Shown: in pieces, positions 1 to 8,847 of the stretch
Position numbering within the stretch: position 1 is the first letter of the stretch
Layout of the letters: each line of letters begins with the position of its first letter
Origin: a virus
DNA: 38,887 nt
Reading direction: 5' to 3' (one strand)
Virus record (IMG/VR): IMGVR_UViG_3300045241_000079
Coordinates: 1 to 38,887 of that record
Notes under the pieces: generated by a model
The model's input: the letters and a program-made list of their open reading frames with translations, nothing else
Databases searched by the model: none
Told to the model about the DNA's origin: nothing
Made by a program: the position numbers and the translations under genes

Positions 1-127
1 GCCGCCGCCATGTTATCGGTCCGGCCGATGGTCGCGCCCCAGGCGCCGAGCGACATCGCGATCGCAGCCCCAACCTGCGCAGCGACGCCCTTGTCCTTCC
101 AGAATTGGTCGACCGTCTTGGGCTTCG
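1..127. repeat. Left copy of the 127-bp terminal direct repeat (contig overlap)
   Basis: Bases 1-127 are identical to 38761-38887. The repeat lies inside a coding sequence whose frame runs through it unbroken. It is best read as the overlap left when a circular or circularly permuted genome is assembled; 127 is a commonly used assembly k-mer. A true packaging repeat is less likely. The unique genome length is 38,760 bp. Confidence 0.95.
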
Positions 128-938
128 CGTTCATCAGGTCATCTTGAGCCTGCTGCGAGCGCATGTTCAGCCGCTGAATCTCGTTGTCGATGGCCTGCCG
201 GCGCTGCATTGCAGCCTGCACTTGTTCGGCTTGCTGCTGCTGCAAAGCCGCCTGCTGGTCGAGGTAATCGCCACGGTGCAAGGCCTGGTCCTCGGCCTGG
301 TTGCTCATCCCCTGGTCGAGCTCGTCCTGGCGCCGGGTGATGTCCGCGGCGAGCGCAGGGTCGACCGGGCCGGCCTCGTGGAACTTCCGGGTTTCGCTGA
401 CGAGCCCGAGTTTGCGCGGGCCGCCACCGCCGCCGCCTTGCTGCATGACAGCCGCGACTAGTGGGTCGATTTCACCAGATGCGCCGGGCCGCGCCGGCAC
501 AGCCGCGCCTGTGCTCGCACCGCGACCAACCGGGACCAGCCCTTCGCCTTTCGGCGGAGCGCCGCTGTCACCGGGGATTGGCACATCAAACTTGCTCGTC
601 GTAGGCGCTGTTTCATGTGAAACAGGCACCGGGGTCAGGAGCTGCTGCGCCACCACGCGCGGGTCGGGCGGCGGCTTCAGGTTCGCGTAAATGCCGGCGC
701 CTTCGCGCGTGTCGGTCGGCATCGACGTGGGCCCGCTGGGTGGCCCGCCGCCGGGACCCGCCACCGCTTCGCCCGACCCGATCATGCTGTATGGGTTCGG
801 TGCGCTCGGGAGCTGGAGCCCCGCCGGCTGCAATCCCTGCGCTTGCGCCTGCTGCTCGTCCATCGGCAACACCATCGACTGGCCGTCGTCACGTGTGACT
901 TGGGCCAGTCCGGGTTGCAGCATTTGATACGTGGCCAT
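1..938 (-). CDS. Internal virion protein, N-terminal half (gene wraps the contig ends)
   Basis: This is the 5' part of a 607-residue gene that starts at ATG 938 and leaves the window at base 1. It continues in the same frame from 38760 down to the TAA at 37875. The start overlaps the previous stop as TGATG. The first roughly 190 residues are Pro/Gly-rich and look disordered. A Gln/Ala-rich helical region follows, including 'DQQAALQQQQAEQVQAAMQ', and then a short Ala/Gly-rich apolar stretch near residues 285-305. Its place, second of three large genes after the tail nozzle, matches T7 gp15, an ejected internal core protein. The role is inferred from position and composition; I see no enzymatic motif. 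Confidence 0.8.
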   Translation of the reverse strand, partial: MATYQMLQPGLAQVTRDDGQSMVLPMDEQQAQAQGLQPAGLQLPSAPNPYSMIGSGEAVAGPGGGPPSGPTSMPTDTREGAGIYANLKPPPDPRVVAQQLLTPVPVSHETAPTTSKFDVPIPGDSGAPPKGEGLVPVGRGASTGAAVPARPGASGEIDPLVAAVMQQGGGGGGPRKLGLVSETRKFHEAGPVDPALAADITRRQDELDQGMSNQAEDQALHRGDYLDQQAALQQQQAEQVQAAMQRRQAIDNEIQRLNMRSQQAQDDLMNAKPKTVDQFWKDKGVAAQVGAAIAMSLGAWGATIGRTDNMAA

Positions 939-3499
939 CAGCGCGGGCTCGGGTAGAGGGAGGCTGAATAAGGGGCCGGTGCTTGCTGTCCGCCGCCAAG
1001 TGCTTCGAGGCGTTCGAGCTTCCGCTGCAGCTCCGAGATGGCCGCGGTGTTCACCATCGACAGGCGGCCGGTGTCCACCTGCTTTCCGTTCGGCGTGTCG
1101 TGAACGGTTGCGGCCGCTGCGGTGCGCTCGATGTCCTGCGCCATCGGACCCACCTGGCGGCCAGGAGCGGCGCCGGGCGCGCTCGGGTCCTTGTAGTCAT
1201 AGCTGTAGCCCTGCGCGGGGCGTAGGTCGACCGCGAACGGGTCGGCGTCCCAGCGATGGGGGTAGCTCGACGGGCCGCTCAGCTGGTCACGGTTGCGCCA
1301 ACCAGGGCGAACCTGCGAGGCGTACTCCGAGTTGTCGAGCGCAGCGGTGTCGGGCGATTCGGGCGCGAAGCTCGCGCTGGGCGGGCCCTGGAGCGCAGCC
1401 AGCTGGCTCTCGAGCTGCTTGATGCGCGTCTTGCTATGCACGTCGGACAGGGCCGAAAAGTCCCCGCCCGAGTCACTGTCGTAGCTGCTGCTGTAATTGA
1501 CCGGTAGCCCATTCGTTACCGAGATGTTGTCGCTCGGGTCGGCGCTGATTATCCCGGGCCCGGTCGAGTAGTTGTCGCTCGGGTTGCTGCTGATGACGCC
1601 GTTGTTCTTACCGCGCACAATCGGCTCCACCTTCACGGGGCTGTACGTCGGCTCGCGGGGCGCCACCACCGGGTAGGGGTTCGCTCCGGCCAGGTAGGCC
1701 GCAATGCGCGGGTCGAGCGTGGGCGCGTTGAACACGTCGCCCCAGTTCGACGATGGCGCAGGCGCAGCGGGTGCCGCTGTTGCCGCCGAGCGCGGGTTCG
1801 TGCTTGTGCCGCGCGGGCCCGCGCTGGTCGCGTACTGGCCGAGGCGCGCATCAGGGATTGCCGCATTGGTCACGCTCTGCATGGCCTGCGCCGGACGAGG
1901 AGCACCAAGGTAGGAGAGCAGGGAGGCCTGGCTACCGCTCGCCGGGGCGCCCGCGCCGGGTTTGTGCCAGAGCACGTCGGCTGGCGCTGATTGGCTCGGG
2001 GCGTAGGCTGAATTCAGCGCTCCGACGACTTCGGCGTAGCTCGGCGGCTGCTGCTGATTCTCGCCGTAAACCGGCTTCAGGTTCGTGTCGGGGTCCATCG
2101 ACGAGTTGATGCCGTACGGGCGCAGGACATTCGTCTTGCCGTTCGCTGTGTACGTGTCTTTTCCGGTCGCCGCGGCCTTGTCCGCCGCGTAGTAGGCAGC
2201 CGCGTCCGCCGGGCTGAACTCGGCGTACTTGTCGACGGTCTTTTGGCGCTCGCTCGCGGTGGCACCCGGCTTGGTCGCGCCGCCAGGCGAAAGAGGAACG
2301 ATGTCCTTTTTCAGCCGCTCATCGGAGCTGGCGCTAGGGCCCGCGGTGTTGCTCGCCTTGGTGATGCTGGCGTAGGGCGACGTGGAGCCGCTCGGGTTGT
2401 TGGGGTTCACGGTACCCGATGAGCCGCCACCGCCATCGCCCGCGGCACTGACTGCCGTAGCGACCCCGGTGGCTAGCGCGTTCGCGTTCGCCGCGTCGTG
2501 CAAGTTGTCGTTCTGCTGGTTCGCGAGGTTCGTCGCAGTCGTCGCGCTCAGCCGGCCAGTGTCCGCGTTCAGCTGCGCGCCCATCATCCCGGACGCTTGC
2601 TGCGCGCCGAACTGGTAGGCGTTCTGCCCGAGCTGGTTCGCCTGCATCCCAAGCTGCTGCTGCTGGGAGCCGAGCTGGTTGTAGAGGCCGGTAGTCTGGT
2701 TGTTGATGCCCTGTTGCTGCAAATTGAGGTTCGCGTTCTGCGCTTGGACCCCTTCGTTTCCCGTGCGGATTGTGGTTGCTTGGTTGCCTGCTTGCCCGGA
2801 GAGCGCACCGGCTGCGCCGTACTGCTGCCCTGCTGCGCCAAGCGCACCGGCTTGGAACTGGTTGTAGGCGTTCTGCTCCTGGATGCGCGCCGACGCGGCC
2901 GCCTGGTTCGTCTGCTGGTTCAGTGCGGCGTTGTTGAACATCGCCTGTTGCATCGCGGATTGCCCGCTGCCAAGCGAGCGACCCGAGCGTGCCATACTGA
3001 GCTGCTGCGCCATGCTGCCCGCGAGACCCTGCTGCATCTGCGCAGCCGCGTAGCTATCACCCATCGGGCGCGTGCCGAGCGCGGTGAGCTGCTGCCCGGT
3101 CTGGTTCATGTTCCCGATCGCGGCGTTCGTCCCGCCGAGCGCGGCCAGCTGGTTTCGTTTGTCGGCGAGCGAACTCTGAATCTGCGGGCCCTGACGCATC
3201 TGCGCCTGGTTCGCGATGTCGTAGTTGATGTTGCCCTGGTTGTAGAGCGCGGCCTCGCGGCTGTTCTGCCCTTGCTGCTGGGAGAGCCCAGCCGCGTATT
3301 GCTGCGCGGCGAGCTGGTCAGTCAGCGGGTTGCCGCCGTATTGCGAGGGCGGCGGCGCTGGCGCGGGGTTTCCGTCGCCGCCGAAGAGGCCACCAAGGAA
3401 TCCTACTCCGGCGCCGATCGCCGTACCCCACGGGCCAGCCACCGAACCAGCCGCCGCACCGGTTGCTGTGCTCCCTACCAACCTGCCCGCGTCCACCAT
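938..3499 (-). CDS. Large virion protein with S74-type intramolecular chaperone motifs
   Basis: 853 residues. The N-terminus (1-41) is Gly/Ala-rich and apolar, ending in 'GVGFLGGLFGG', as in membrane-active ejection proteins. Residues 60-340 are rich in Gln, Asn and Ala. 'SDERLKKDI' at 392-400 is the hallmark at the head of peptidase S74 intramolecular chaperone domains. A second related site, 'SDVHSKTRIKQLE', lies at 685-697. Residues 764-835 ('GRQVGPMAQDI', then a Leu-rich helix) resemble the S74 C-terminal part. The gene follows the tail nozzle, like T7 gene 14, so an internal virion or tail-tip protein is inferred. Start 3499 overlaps the previous stop as TGATG. Confidence 0.75.
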   Translation of the reverse strand: MVDAGRLVGSTATGAAAGSVAGPWGTAIGAGVGFLGGLFGGDGNPAPAPPPSQYGGNPLTDQLAAQQYAAGLSQQQGQNSREAALYNQGNINYDIANQAQMRQGPQIQSSLADKRNQLAALGGTNAAIGNMNQTGQQLTALGTRPMGDSYAAAQMQQGLAGSMAQQLSMARSGRSLGSGQSAMQQAMFNNAALNQQTNQAAASARIQEQNAYNQFQAGALGAAGQQYGAAGALSGQAGNQATTIRTGNEGVQAQNANLNLQQQGINNQTTGLYNQLGSQQQQLGMQANQLGQNAYQFGAQQASGMMGAQLNADTGRLSATTATNLANQQNDNLHDAANANALATGVATAVSAAGDGGGGSSGTVNPNNPSGSTSPYASITKASNTAGPSASSDERLKKDIVPLSPGGATKPGATASERQKTVDKYAEFSPADAAAYYAADKAAATGKDTYTANGKTNVLRPYGINSSMDPDTNLKPVYGENQQQPPSYAEVVGALNSAYAPSQSAPADVLWHKPGAGAPASGSQASLLSYLGAPRPAQAMQSVTNAAIPDARLGQYATSAGPRGTSTNPRSAATAAPAAPAPSSNWGDVFNAPTLDPRIAAYLAGANPYPVVAPREPTYSPVKVEPIVRGKNNGVISSNPSDNYSTGPGIISADPSDNISVTNGLPVNYSSSYDSDSGGDFSALSDVHSKTRIKQLESQLAALQGPPSASFAPESPDTAALDNSEYASQVRPGWRNRDQLSGPSSYPHRWDADPFAVDLRPAQGYSYDYKDPSAPGAAPGRQVGPMAQDIERTAAAATVHDTPNGKQVDTGRLSMVNTAAISELQRKLERLEALGGGQQAPAPYSASLYPSPR

Positions 3500-6400
3500 C
3501 AGGTCACCATACTCAGAGGGAAGACACGCTTCAGCCCCTGGCCTTGTTCGTGCTCGAGCGACATCGCGATAAACGCGAGCCCCTCACTGGTTGAAGACTC
3601 TTGGAACGCGACCCGCAGCCGCATGGCATTGCGAAGCTCGCCGTTACCTAGTTCCGCCTCGGTCACCGTGATTTGCCCGATTTGGTAGTCGCCGGCAGCG
3701 AGCGTGAACGCGCGCGTCGCGCTGTTGCTGCCCCATTCCGTCGAGCGGAAGATGTCGAGCGAGCACGCTGAACGCAGCTCAGCAAGCAACTGGAGCTTGG
3801 AGATGACACCCTCCGATGTTACCCCAAAAGGCCTCAGGTCGCCCGTGGCTAGAACGATTGCGATCGGCAATCCGGCGTCGGAGTAGGTCGCGTTCGTGAG
3901 CGCCAACGGCACCGTCGAGCTGAGCGCGCTCTGGAACATGACCACCTCGTTGCCGCTCCACTGACCAGCGCCGCAGGGGGCCGTCCCGTTCACGGTGTCG
4001 ACGCTCCACGCCTTGTGTGCGAGGTCGTACACGATGCGCGCGCCGCCGAGGCTTGCCGTGTCCGAGCAGGTCCAGTGCACGCTTTGCTCGGTCGACTTGG
4101 TAAGCACAGCGGTCCCCGTAATCACGGGGTACAGGGCCAGGGTGTCTTGCACGTTGTCCCCGGCTGGGACCGGTGCGCCGAACCCGCGGGGCAGCAAATA
4201 AATGCCGCGGGCTGTCTGGAAGAAGCATCCGTCGTCGACGACCACCACCGAGCGCGGTTCGATACAGCCAATTTCGTAGGGCATGCGCGTGATGTTGCCG
4301 AAGTCGCCCACACCCGAATCGTCCGGGCCGTCGCCGCTGGTGATGTAGATGCCCTCGGTCGTGAAAATCACGAGCGCGTCCATCCAGGCCAGCCCGGTCA
4401 CGGGCGCCGGGAAGACGATGCGAAAGCCGTCACTGTCGGCAAATGAAGGTGACTGGTCGCCAAACATCAGCTTGCTTGCCTGCACGATGTCCGGTCGAAT
4501 CAGGCCGCCAAGGAAAATGCGCTGGCCGCCGACACACCCGAAGCGCGCGGGCGGCGGGAACGAATTGGCCAGGGTTTGCCCGACCTGGGTGTAAAGAGCG
4601 GGCTGCTGCGCGGCGAGCGAGTCGGATAGCTGGTCAAGAAACGTCACGACGCCAGTCCCGGAATCAATCACGGCCACTAGGTAAAAGGTCTGCGTGTTGC
4701 TCAGGGTGCGATAGACTTCGATCGTCACGTTACTGCGCGCGGTCAGGCCGAGGCTGACGACGCTGACCGTGTTCTGATTCTGGCCGGCCCCCATCGAAAT
4801 CTTGAAAGGGTTCGACGGCGCGGAGACCTCGAAGCGCCCGTTACTGTTCCGCGACTTGTAAATCGCGGTGTAGTAGTAATCCGACAGCGGTACCAGGGAC
4901 CCGGCGCCAGCCGCGGGGGTGATTGCTCCAATGGTCGGAGTGTGGAGAAACCCCTCCTCGATCGGGCCGCGGTCGTCCACTCGGGTGAGCGCGCCCATGG
5001 GCAAAAACGAGCTGGAATCCGCGTAGAGCGGCGATAGCCCGCGCCGGTTCGCGCTGTCCGTGTAGTGCTTCACTTGCATCGTCCGGAAGTCGTGGCCAGT
5101 CGCGACCGCAGAGGGCACGGCGTACAGCGTTGGTACCGGCGCGGCGTAGGCGGCGCTTGTCCCGATGCGCGCGACGGCTGGCAACCCGCGCTGGTCGAAG
5201 ATGCCGGCCACGGCTTGCCCCGTCGAGACCAGGAAGTCTTGCGACGACATCTCGAGCGTGACGAAGGTGCCTACTACGAGTCGAACAAGGGTTGCATAGC
5301 TTGCGCTGGACGCCCCGCCGTACTCGGTCTTGGTCCAGATGTAGGTGGACGAGCCGACGTTGAAAGGCATTGAAATCGGGAACAGGCTCCGCTGCGCAAA
5401 CGACCCGCCGCCGAGTGCCGCCGCTGCAGTGACGTTTCCGATCGAGAAAGCCCCAATGCTCGTGGTGATGTTCTGCCCATACACCACCACCACGCCGCCG
5501 GTTGGCTGGAGAGCTAGTAAAGGGCGAGTGGTGCCGGCAGATACGACCGCGGTGCCGACGGTGCCGGCAAGGTTCGCCGTGAACACGATCACTTTGATGG
5601 CCGGTGTCGCCGCGCAGGCGTAGCCGACGTAAATCTCGCCCGCTGCTACCGTCGACGTGCCAACCACGCTGATTTCGGTGAGCGGATTGCCCGAGGCGTC
5701 AACGATGGCCTGCGTAGGCCCGACCGCGAAGGCCGTGGAGTAGAGAGTGACGCTGGAGCCGGCCGCCGCCGCCACGGAAACGGCGAGCCTCGTCGTGCTG
5801 TAGGTGTTCGCGTCGTAAACGAGCCCCACCAGGGTCAGCAGCGTGGATTCGCCGCTCCAAGTACCGCCGATGCCGGTGATTGTGCGCCCAGCGACGCTCC
5901 GAGTGCCCGCCTTGCCGACCGTGTAGGTCAACATCAGGGTCGAGCCGACCAGGTTCAGCTTTGGGTACGAATTCCCGCCGAATCCTGCCGTTGTCGGCGT
6001 GAAATCGTCGATTCTGATTACCGTCTGGTCATTCGGATCGGTCGCGACGAGCCGCAGCAGGTTATCGCCGGTCGCCGTCGGGTCCGTGTACTGTATTACG
6101 GTCCAAAGATAGCCGAAAGCGTAGCAATTCGAGCACGGGGTCGACGTTTGGAATTGCAGCGAGCGCGCGGGCACCGGGAAAAACGACGTGTCGGGCAGCC
6201 AGCCGCTAGCGGCACCCAATTTCGGGCCGCTCGGCACCACGAATGACGCCGCGGTTTGGTCGTACACGCTGCAGCGGTCATCCGTGAGCGCGAAACACGT
6301 CAGCGCGTTGCCCTTGCCGCCTCCGACGGCGCGATTCAGCCCCGAGCCGGTGCCAAGATTCACCACGCTCAGCGATGTGTGCCCGAAACGCTTGCCCCAG

Positions 6401-6525
6401 CGCGACGACTTGCGGAGCCGCATGTTCGACACCGATAGCATCTGCGGCGGCGGAAGCACCGCGGTCTCAATGCCCTCGTTTTGGCCAGCAACGAGCAGCG
6501 TATCAGCGATGTCGGTCCCAGCCAT
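3499..6525 (-). CDS. Tail nozzle / tail tubular protein B-like beta-propeller protein
   Basis: About 1008 residues, beta-rich, Gly/Ser/Thr-rich and without transmembrane segments. Strand-turn repeats run throughout. A C-terminal third contains 'VIFTTEGIYITSGDG', 'IGCIEPRSVVVVDDGCFF' and 'TARGIYLLPRG', which is typical of podovirus nozzle or stabilisation beta-propellers (T7 gp12 class). In these phages the protein closes the portal channel and contacts the fibres. It lies after the adaptor-like gene and before the internal virion proteins, as in T7. I prefer ATG 6525 (TGATG overlap with the upstream stop) over an in-frame TTG 12 bases earlier. The family assignment rests on layout and pattern, not on a search. 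Confidence 0.75.
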   Translation of the reverse strand: MAGTDIADTLLVAGQNEGIETAVLPPPQMLSVSNMRLRKSSRWGKRFGHTSLSVVNLGTGSGLNRAVGGGKGNALTCFALTDDRCSVYDQTAASFVVPSGPKLGAASGWLPDTSFFPVPARSLQFQTSTPCSNCYAFGYLWTVIQYTDPTATGDNLLRLVATDPNDQTVIRIDDFTPTTAGFGGNSYPKLNLVGSTLMLTYTVGKAGTRSVAGRTITGIGGTWSGESTLLTLVGLVYDANTYSTTRLAVSVAAAAGSSVTLYSTAFAVGPTQAIVDASGNPLTEISVVGTSTVAAGEIYVGYACAATPAIKVIVFTANLAGTVGTAVVSAGTTRPLLALQPTGGVVVVYGQNITTSIGAFSIGNVTAAAALGGGSFAQRSLFPISMPFNVGSSTYIWTKTEYGGASSASYATLVRLVVGTFVTLEMSSQDFLVSTGQAVAGIFDQRGLPAVARIGTSAAYAAPVPTLYAVPSAVATGHDFRTMQVKHYTDSANRRGLSPLYADSSSFLPMGALTRVDDRGPIEEGFLHTPTIGAITPAAGAGSLVPLSDYYYTAIYKSRNSNGRFEVSAPSNPFKISMGAGQNQNTVSVVSLGLTARSNVTIEVYRTLSNTQTFYLVAVIDSGTGVVTFLDQLSDSLAAQQPALYTQVGQTLANSFPPPARFGCVGGQRIFLGGLIRPDIVQASKLMFGDQSPSFADSDGFRIVFPAPVTGLAWMDALVIFTTEGIYITSGDGPDDSGVGDFGNITRMPYEIGCIEPRSVVVVDDGCFFQTARGIYLLPRGFGAPVPAGDNVQDTLALYPVITGTAVLTKSTEQSVHWTCSDTASLGGARIVYDLAHKAWSVDTVNGTAPCGAGQWSGNEVVMFQSALSSTVPLALTNATYSDAGLPIAIVLATGDLRPFGVTSEGVISKLQLLAELRSACSLDIFRSTEWGSNSATRAFTLAAGDYQIGQITVTEAELGNGELRNAMRLRVAFQESSTSEGLAFIAMSLEHEQGQGLKRVFPLSMVT

Positions 6526-6944
6526 CAAGCCCACCAATCCGAGCCGTCGAAGTAAATCCAGAGCACGCCCACCGCCGCGCGCACCAAGCTCGTCGTCGCG
6601 TTCACCCTGCGCGTGACGCGGTTCGCGTTCAGCCCGCTAGGGACGAGCGTCACGTTATTCGCAGCCGTGCGCTTCGTGATTGCCAGCCATCCCGGCTGCT
6701 GCCGCGGCGGAGCTGACAGGACCACGGTCACGTTGCCTGCGCCGGTGTCGCACAGGGCCATCTGCCCAACCAGCAGGGTAGCCGTTACCGCCGCGCCGGT
6801 CGTCAGGAGCTGCTCGAGCGAAGGGATGAACCCCGAACGAATCGAGTCGGTCTCGGACTTGACGTTGCCCTCGAAGTTCGCCAGCTGCGACTGCAGCCGG
6901 TTCGGGTCGTCAGTGTTGAAGTTGTGGATTTCCTGGAGCGCCAT
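6525..6944 (-). CDS. Small virion protein between adaptor and nozzle
   Basis: 139 residues from ATG 6944, one base after the upstream TGA. The N-terminus looks helical ('NRLQSQLANFEGNVKSETD'). The C-terminal half is beta-rich and ends 'WIYFDGSDWWA', an ending often seen in small phage beta-sandwich structural or fibre-attachment proteins. There is no signal peptide or membrane segment. Position in the tail module suggests a minor structural protein; the exact role is unknown. Confidence 0.7.
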   Translation of the reverse strand: MALQEIHNFNTDDPNRLQSQLANFEGNVKSETDSIRSGFIPSLEQLLTTGAAVTATLLVGQMALCDTGAGNVTVVLSAPPRQQPGWLAITKRTAANNVTLVPSGLNANRVTRRVNATTSLVRAAVGVLWIYFDGSDWWA

Positions 6945-6945
6945 C

Positions 6946-7695
6946 TCAAATCCAACGGCGGTCGCCCACCCATTCACCGATGAAGCTGTCCGGGTTCACG
7001 TCGACGATGCGCGGCGGCATGTTGGCTGCGCGCTGGTCAGCGATTCCATAGATGCGCGCGAACTCCTGGTTGTAGCGCTTTTCGATTTGCGCGTAGTCCT
7101 TGTCGGCCGCCATCCGCATGTCGATGGCCGCGCCGAGCGCGACGAGTGTTTCCCAGCCGTTCACGCTGTCGAATGTCGCGGTGTCGTCGGCGAGGGCAAC
7201 AAACGCAGGGACGTAGCGAGCTCGCATCAAGACCGCGACGTTTGGCGTCGGGAAGAGCTCGAGCGTGGATGCGCTTGCCACTTGCGTCCCGCGGAGCCGA
7301 TACGCCTTCGGGCTCCATCGTGACCACGTTTGCAGCCAATTCTGGTAGTTGCTGCGCTCGTAGACCGAGGTGTCCTGGACCGGCTCAATGTTCTGCTGGT
7401 CCCACTCGATGCGCAGGTCGAGCAGCTGATAGAAAGGAGGAGTCAGCGCCGCGAGCGAGTAGGTCGACGTGCCCGGAACCGTCGTGATTGCCGTGTCGCT
7501 GGCGTAGTACTCGTGGCCGCGCGCCGCTACGAGCATGTCGTACAGCGACGCGAGGCGCAGATTGATGATGGTGTCGAGGGAGGTCGCGTTCAGTGTCGCG
7601 TCAGAGTCGACGATGAATGCGTTGGCGCCAGCCGGGCGCTGGTTTGCGTACACCCTCGCGAGCGTGCGCAACTGCGCCCGGTTGACGGTTGCCAA
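6946..7695 (-). CDS. Head-tail adaptor (tail tubular protein A-like)
   Basis: 249 residues. It is mixed alpha/beta with 'SLAALTPPFYQLLDLRIEW' and a helical C-terminal part ('MRMAADKDYAQIEKRYNQEF'), as in podovirus ring adaptors that dock below the portal (T7 gp11 class). It sits between the capsid genes and the nozzle gene, which supports this. The start is TTG 7695, one base after the previous TAA, with GGGAG about nine bases upstream. The assignment is by size, position and pattern. Confidence 0.65.
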   Translation of the reverse strand: MATVNRAQLRTLARVYANQRPAGANAFIVDSDATLNATSLDTIINLRLASLYDMLVAARGHEYYASDTAITTVPGTSTYSLAALTPPFYQLLDLRIEWDQQNIEPVQDTSVYERSNYQNWLQTWSRWSPKAYRLRGTQVASASTLELFPTPNVAVLMRARYVPAFVALADDTATFDSVNGWETLVALGAAIDMRMAADKDYAQIEKRYNQEFARIYGIADQRAANMPPRIVDVNPDSFIGEWVGDRRWI

Positions 7696-7696
7696 T

Positions 7697-7915
7697 TTAG
7701 TATTCTCCCTCGGAGTCCTCTTCTGACATGCAAGACATGGCGATTCGTCGAATCACCGCCTTGAGCGCCGCGCCGTCCCCTTCGGCCATCGCCGACTCCA
7801 GGTCCTTCGCGTCGTCGTCGCCTTCTGACTCGTCCTCGCCCGACTCAACTGGCGATTTGCCCTCTTTGGGTGCGAGAGCGAGCAGAAGAGCAGCTTTGGT
7901 GTCCTTGCCGGCCAT
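7697..7915 (-). CDS. Small acidic protein, unknown
   Basis: 72 residues, highly acidic in the middle ('ESGEDESEGDDDAKDLE') and again at the C-terminus. ATG 7915 lies two bases after the preceding stop. It sits among the head completion genes. It could be a small chaperone, decoration or assembly factor, but I recognise no family. Confidence 0.65.
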   Translation of the reverse strand: MAGKDTKAALLLALAPKEGKSPVESGEDESEGDDDAKDLESAMAEGDGAALKAVIRRIAMSCMSEEDSEGEY

Positions 7916-7917
7916 GG

Positions 7918-8319
7918 TCAGACCGCCGCGATGTCGGAAAAGACCATCTCGAACGAGATCGAGTTGTTCGCGTTTGCGGCGGCAGGGTTCTGCACGGCGC
8001 CAGCGCCATCCAAGACGAGAATCTGGAAGGACACGGGTGTGGACGTGCCGACGTTCGAAATCGACCCGATGCTCGGCGCGCGCTCGTTACCGGGTGCGCC
8101 CGAGAATTGGATTGCGACGTGGCCGAACACGAAGCGCTTGTAGGCGTGTGTCAGCGTGACCGTATAGAGCCCTTGCGAGGTCCACACGATCGACGCGATG
8201 TACAGGTTGTCGGCGGTAACGAACGTCGGCTGATTGCCAGCGTCCGGGAAGAACCGGCCGAGCACGCGGCGCTCGTAGCAGACATTGCTCCGCGTGTCGT
8301 AGGACTGCCAGTCAGCCAC
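7918..8319 (-). CDS. Probable virion protein, unknown
   Basis: 133 residues from GTG 8319, three bases after the previous TGA. The sequence alternates in a beta-rich way ('GLYTVTLTHAYKRFVFGHV', 'TPVSFQILVLDGAG') and has no membrane segment. It lies directly downstream of two capsid-region genes, which suggests a head decoration or completion protein. No family is recognised. Confidence 0.65.
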   Translation of the reverse strand: MADWQSYDTRSNVCYERRVLGRFFPDAGNQPTFVTADNLYIASIVWTSQGLYTVTLTHAYKRFVFGHVAIQFSGAPGNERAPSIGSISNVGTSTPVSFQILVLDGAGAVQNPAAANANNSISFEMVFSDIAAV

Positions 8320-8322
8320 CGC

Positions 8323-8847
8323 TCAGTACTCCCCGCGACGCAGGCGAATGATGTAGCTGGAAATCGGCACGACCACGCCGGCCGCCGTTTTCGCGATGTT
8401 GAACCAGAGGTTCGCGCCGGCAACGAGCGCGATGTTCGCGCCGGTCACCGTGTTGAACGTCTTGGACTGGTTCGAGATGAACGTGCCCGAGTCGGTCAGC
8501 GTCGTGTTCAGCGTCAGGCCGATGGCCGTCGCGCCGCCCGCGCCGTTGTCGGTCTTGATGGTGATGACCGCAAAGTTCGTGTTGTCCGCCGTCAAGCCAG
8601 CGCCGAGCGTAATCATGCGCGCGGACTGCAAGTACAGCGTGAAATCGTAGGGGTTCGTCCATACGTAGGTGTCCGCCGTGACCGTCGAGGCCATGCCGTC
8701 CGCCGCCGTCTTGTCGAAGTCCACCCACAGGTCGAACGCCTGGTTGACCACGGGTTCCAGCACCGAAGTGCCCGGGAGCGGACCGCCGCCTCGGCCTACG
8801 CCGAGAGAGCCATCCACGCCCTTCATGAAATCGCCAATGTTTGACAT
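8323..8847 (-). CDS. Probable head decoration or minor capsid protein
   Basis: 174 residues. Its ATG (8847) overlaps the capsid stop as TAATG, so the two are translationally coupled. After a Gly-rich N-terminus ('GSLGVGRGGGPLPG') it is almost entirely beta strands and turns, rich in Thr, Asn and Ala, as in phage beta-sandwich decoration proteins. The direct coupling to the major capsid gene supports a head role. Function is inferred. Confidence 0.65.
   Translation of the reverse strand: MSNIGDFMKGVDGSLGVGRGGGPLPGTSVLEPVVNQAFDLWVDFDKTAADGMASTVTADTYVWTNPYDFTLYLQSARMITLGAGLTADNTNFAVITIKTDNGAGGATAIGLTLNTTLTDSGTFISNQSKTFNTVTGANIALVAGANLWFNIAKTAAGVVVPISSYIIRLRRGEY

Noticed and set aside
2498-3688. 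396-residue plus-strand ORF
   Set aside because: It is antisense to the 853-residue virion gene, Arg/Leu-rich and low in protein-like pattern. Long antisense frames are expected in GC-rich DNA.
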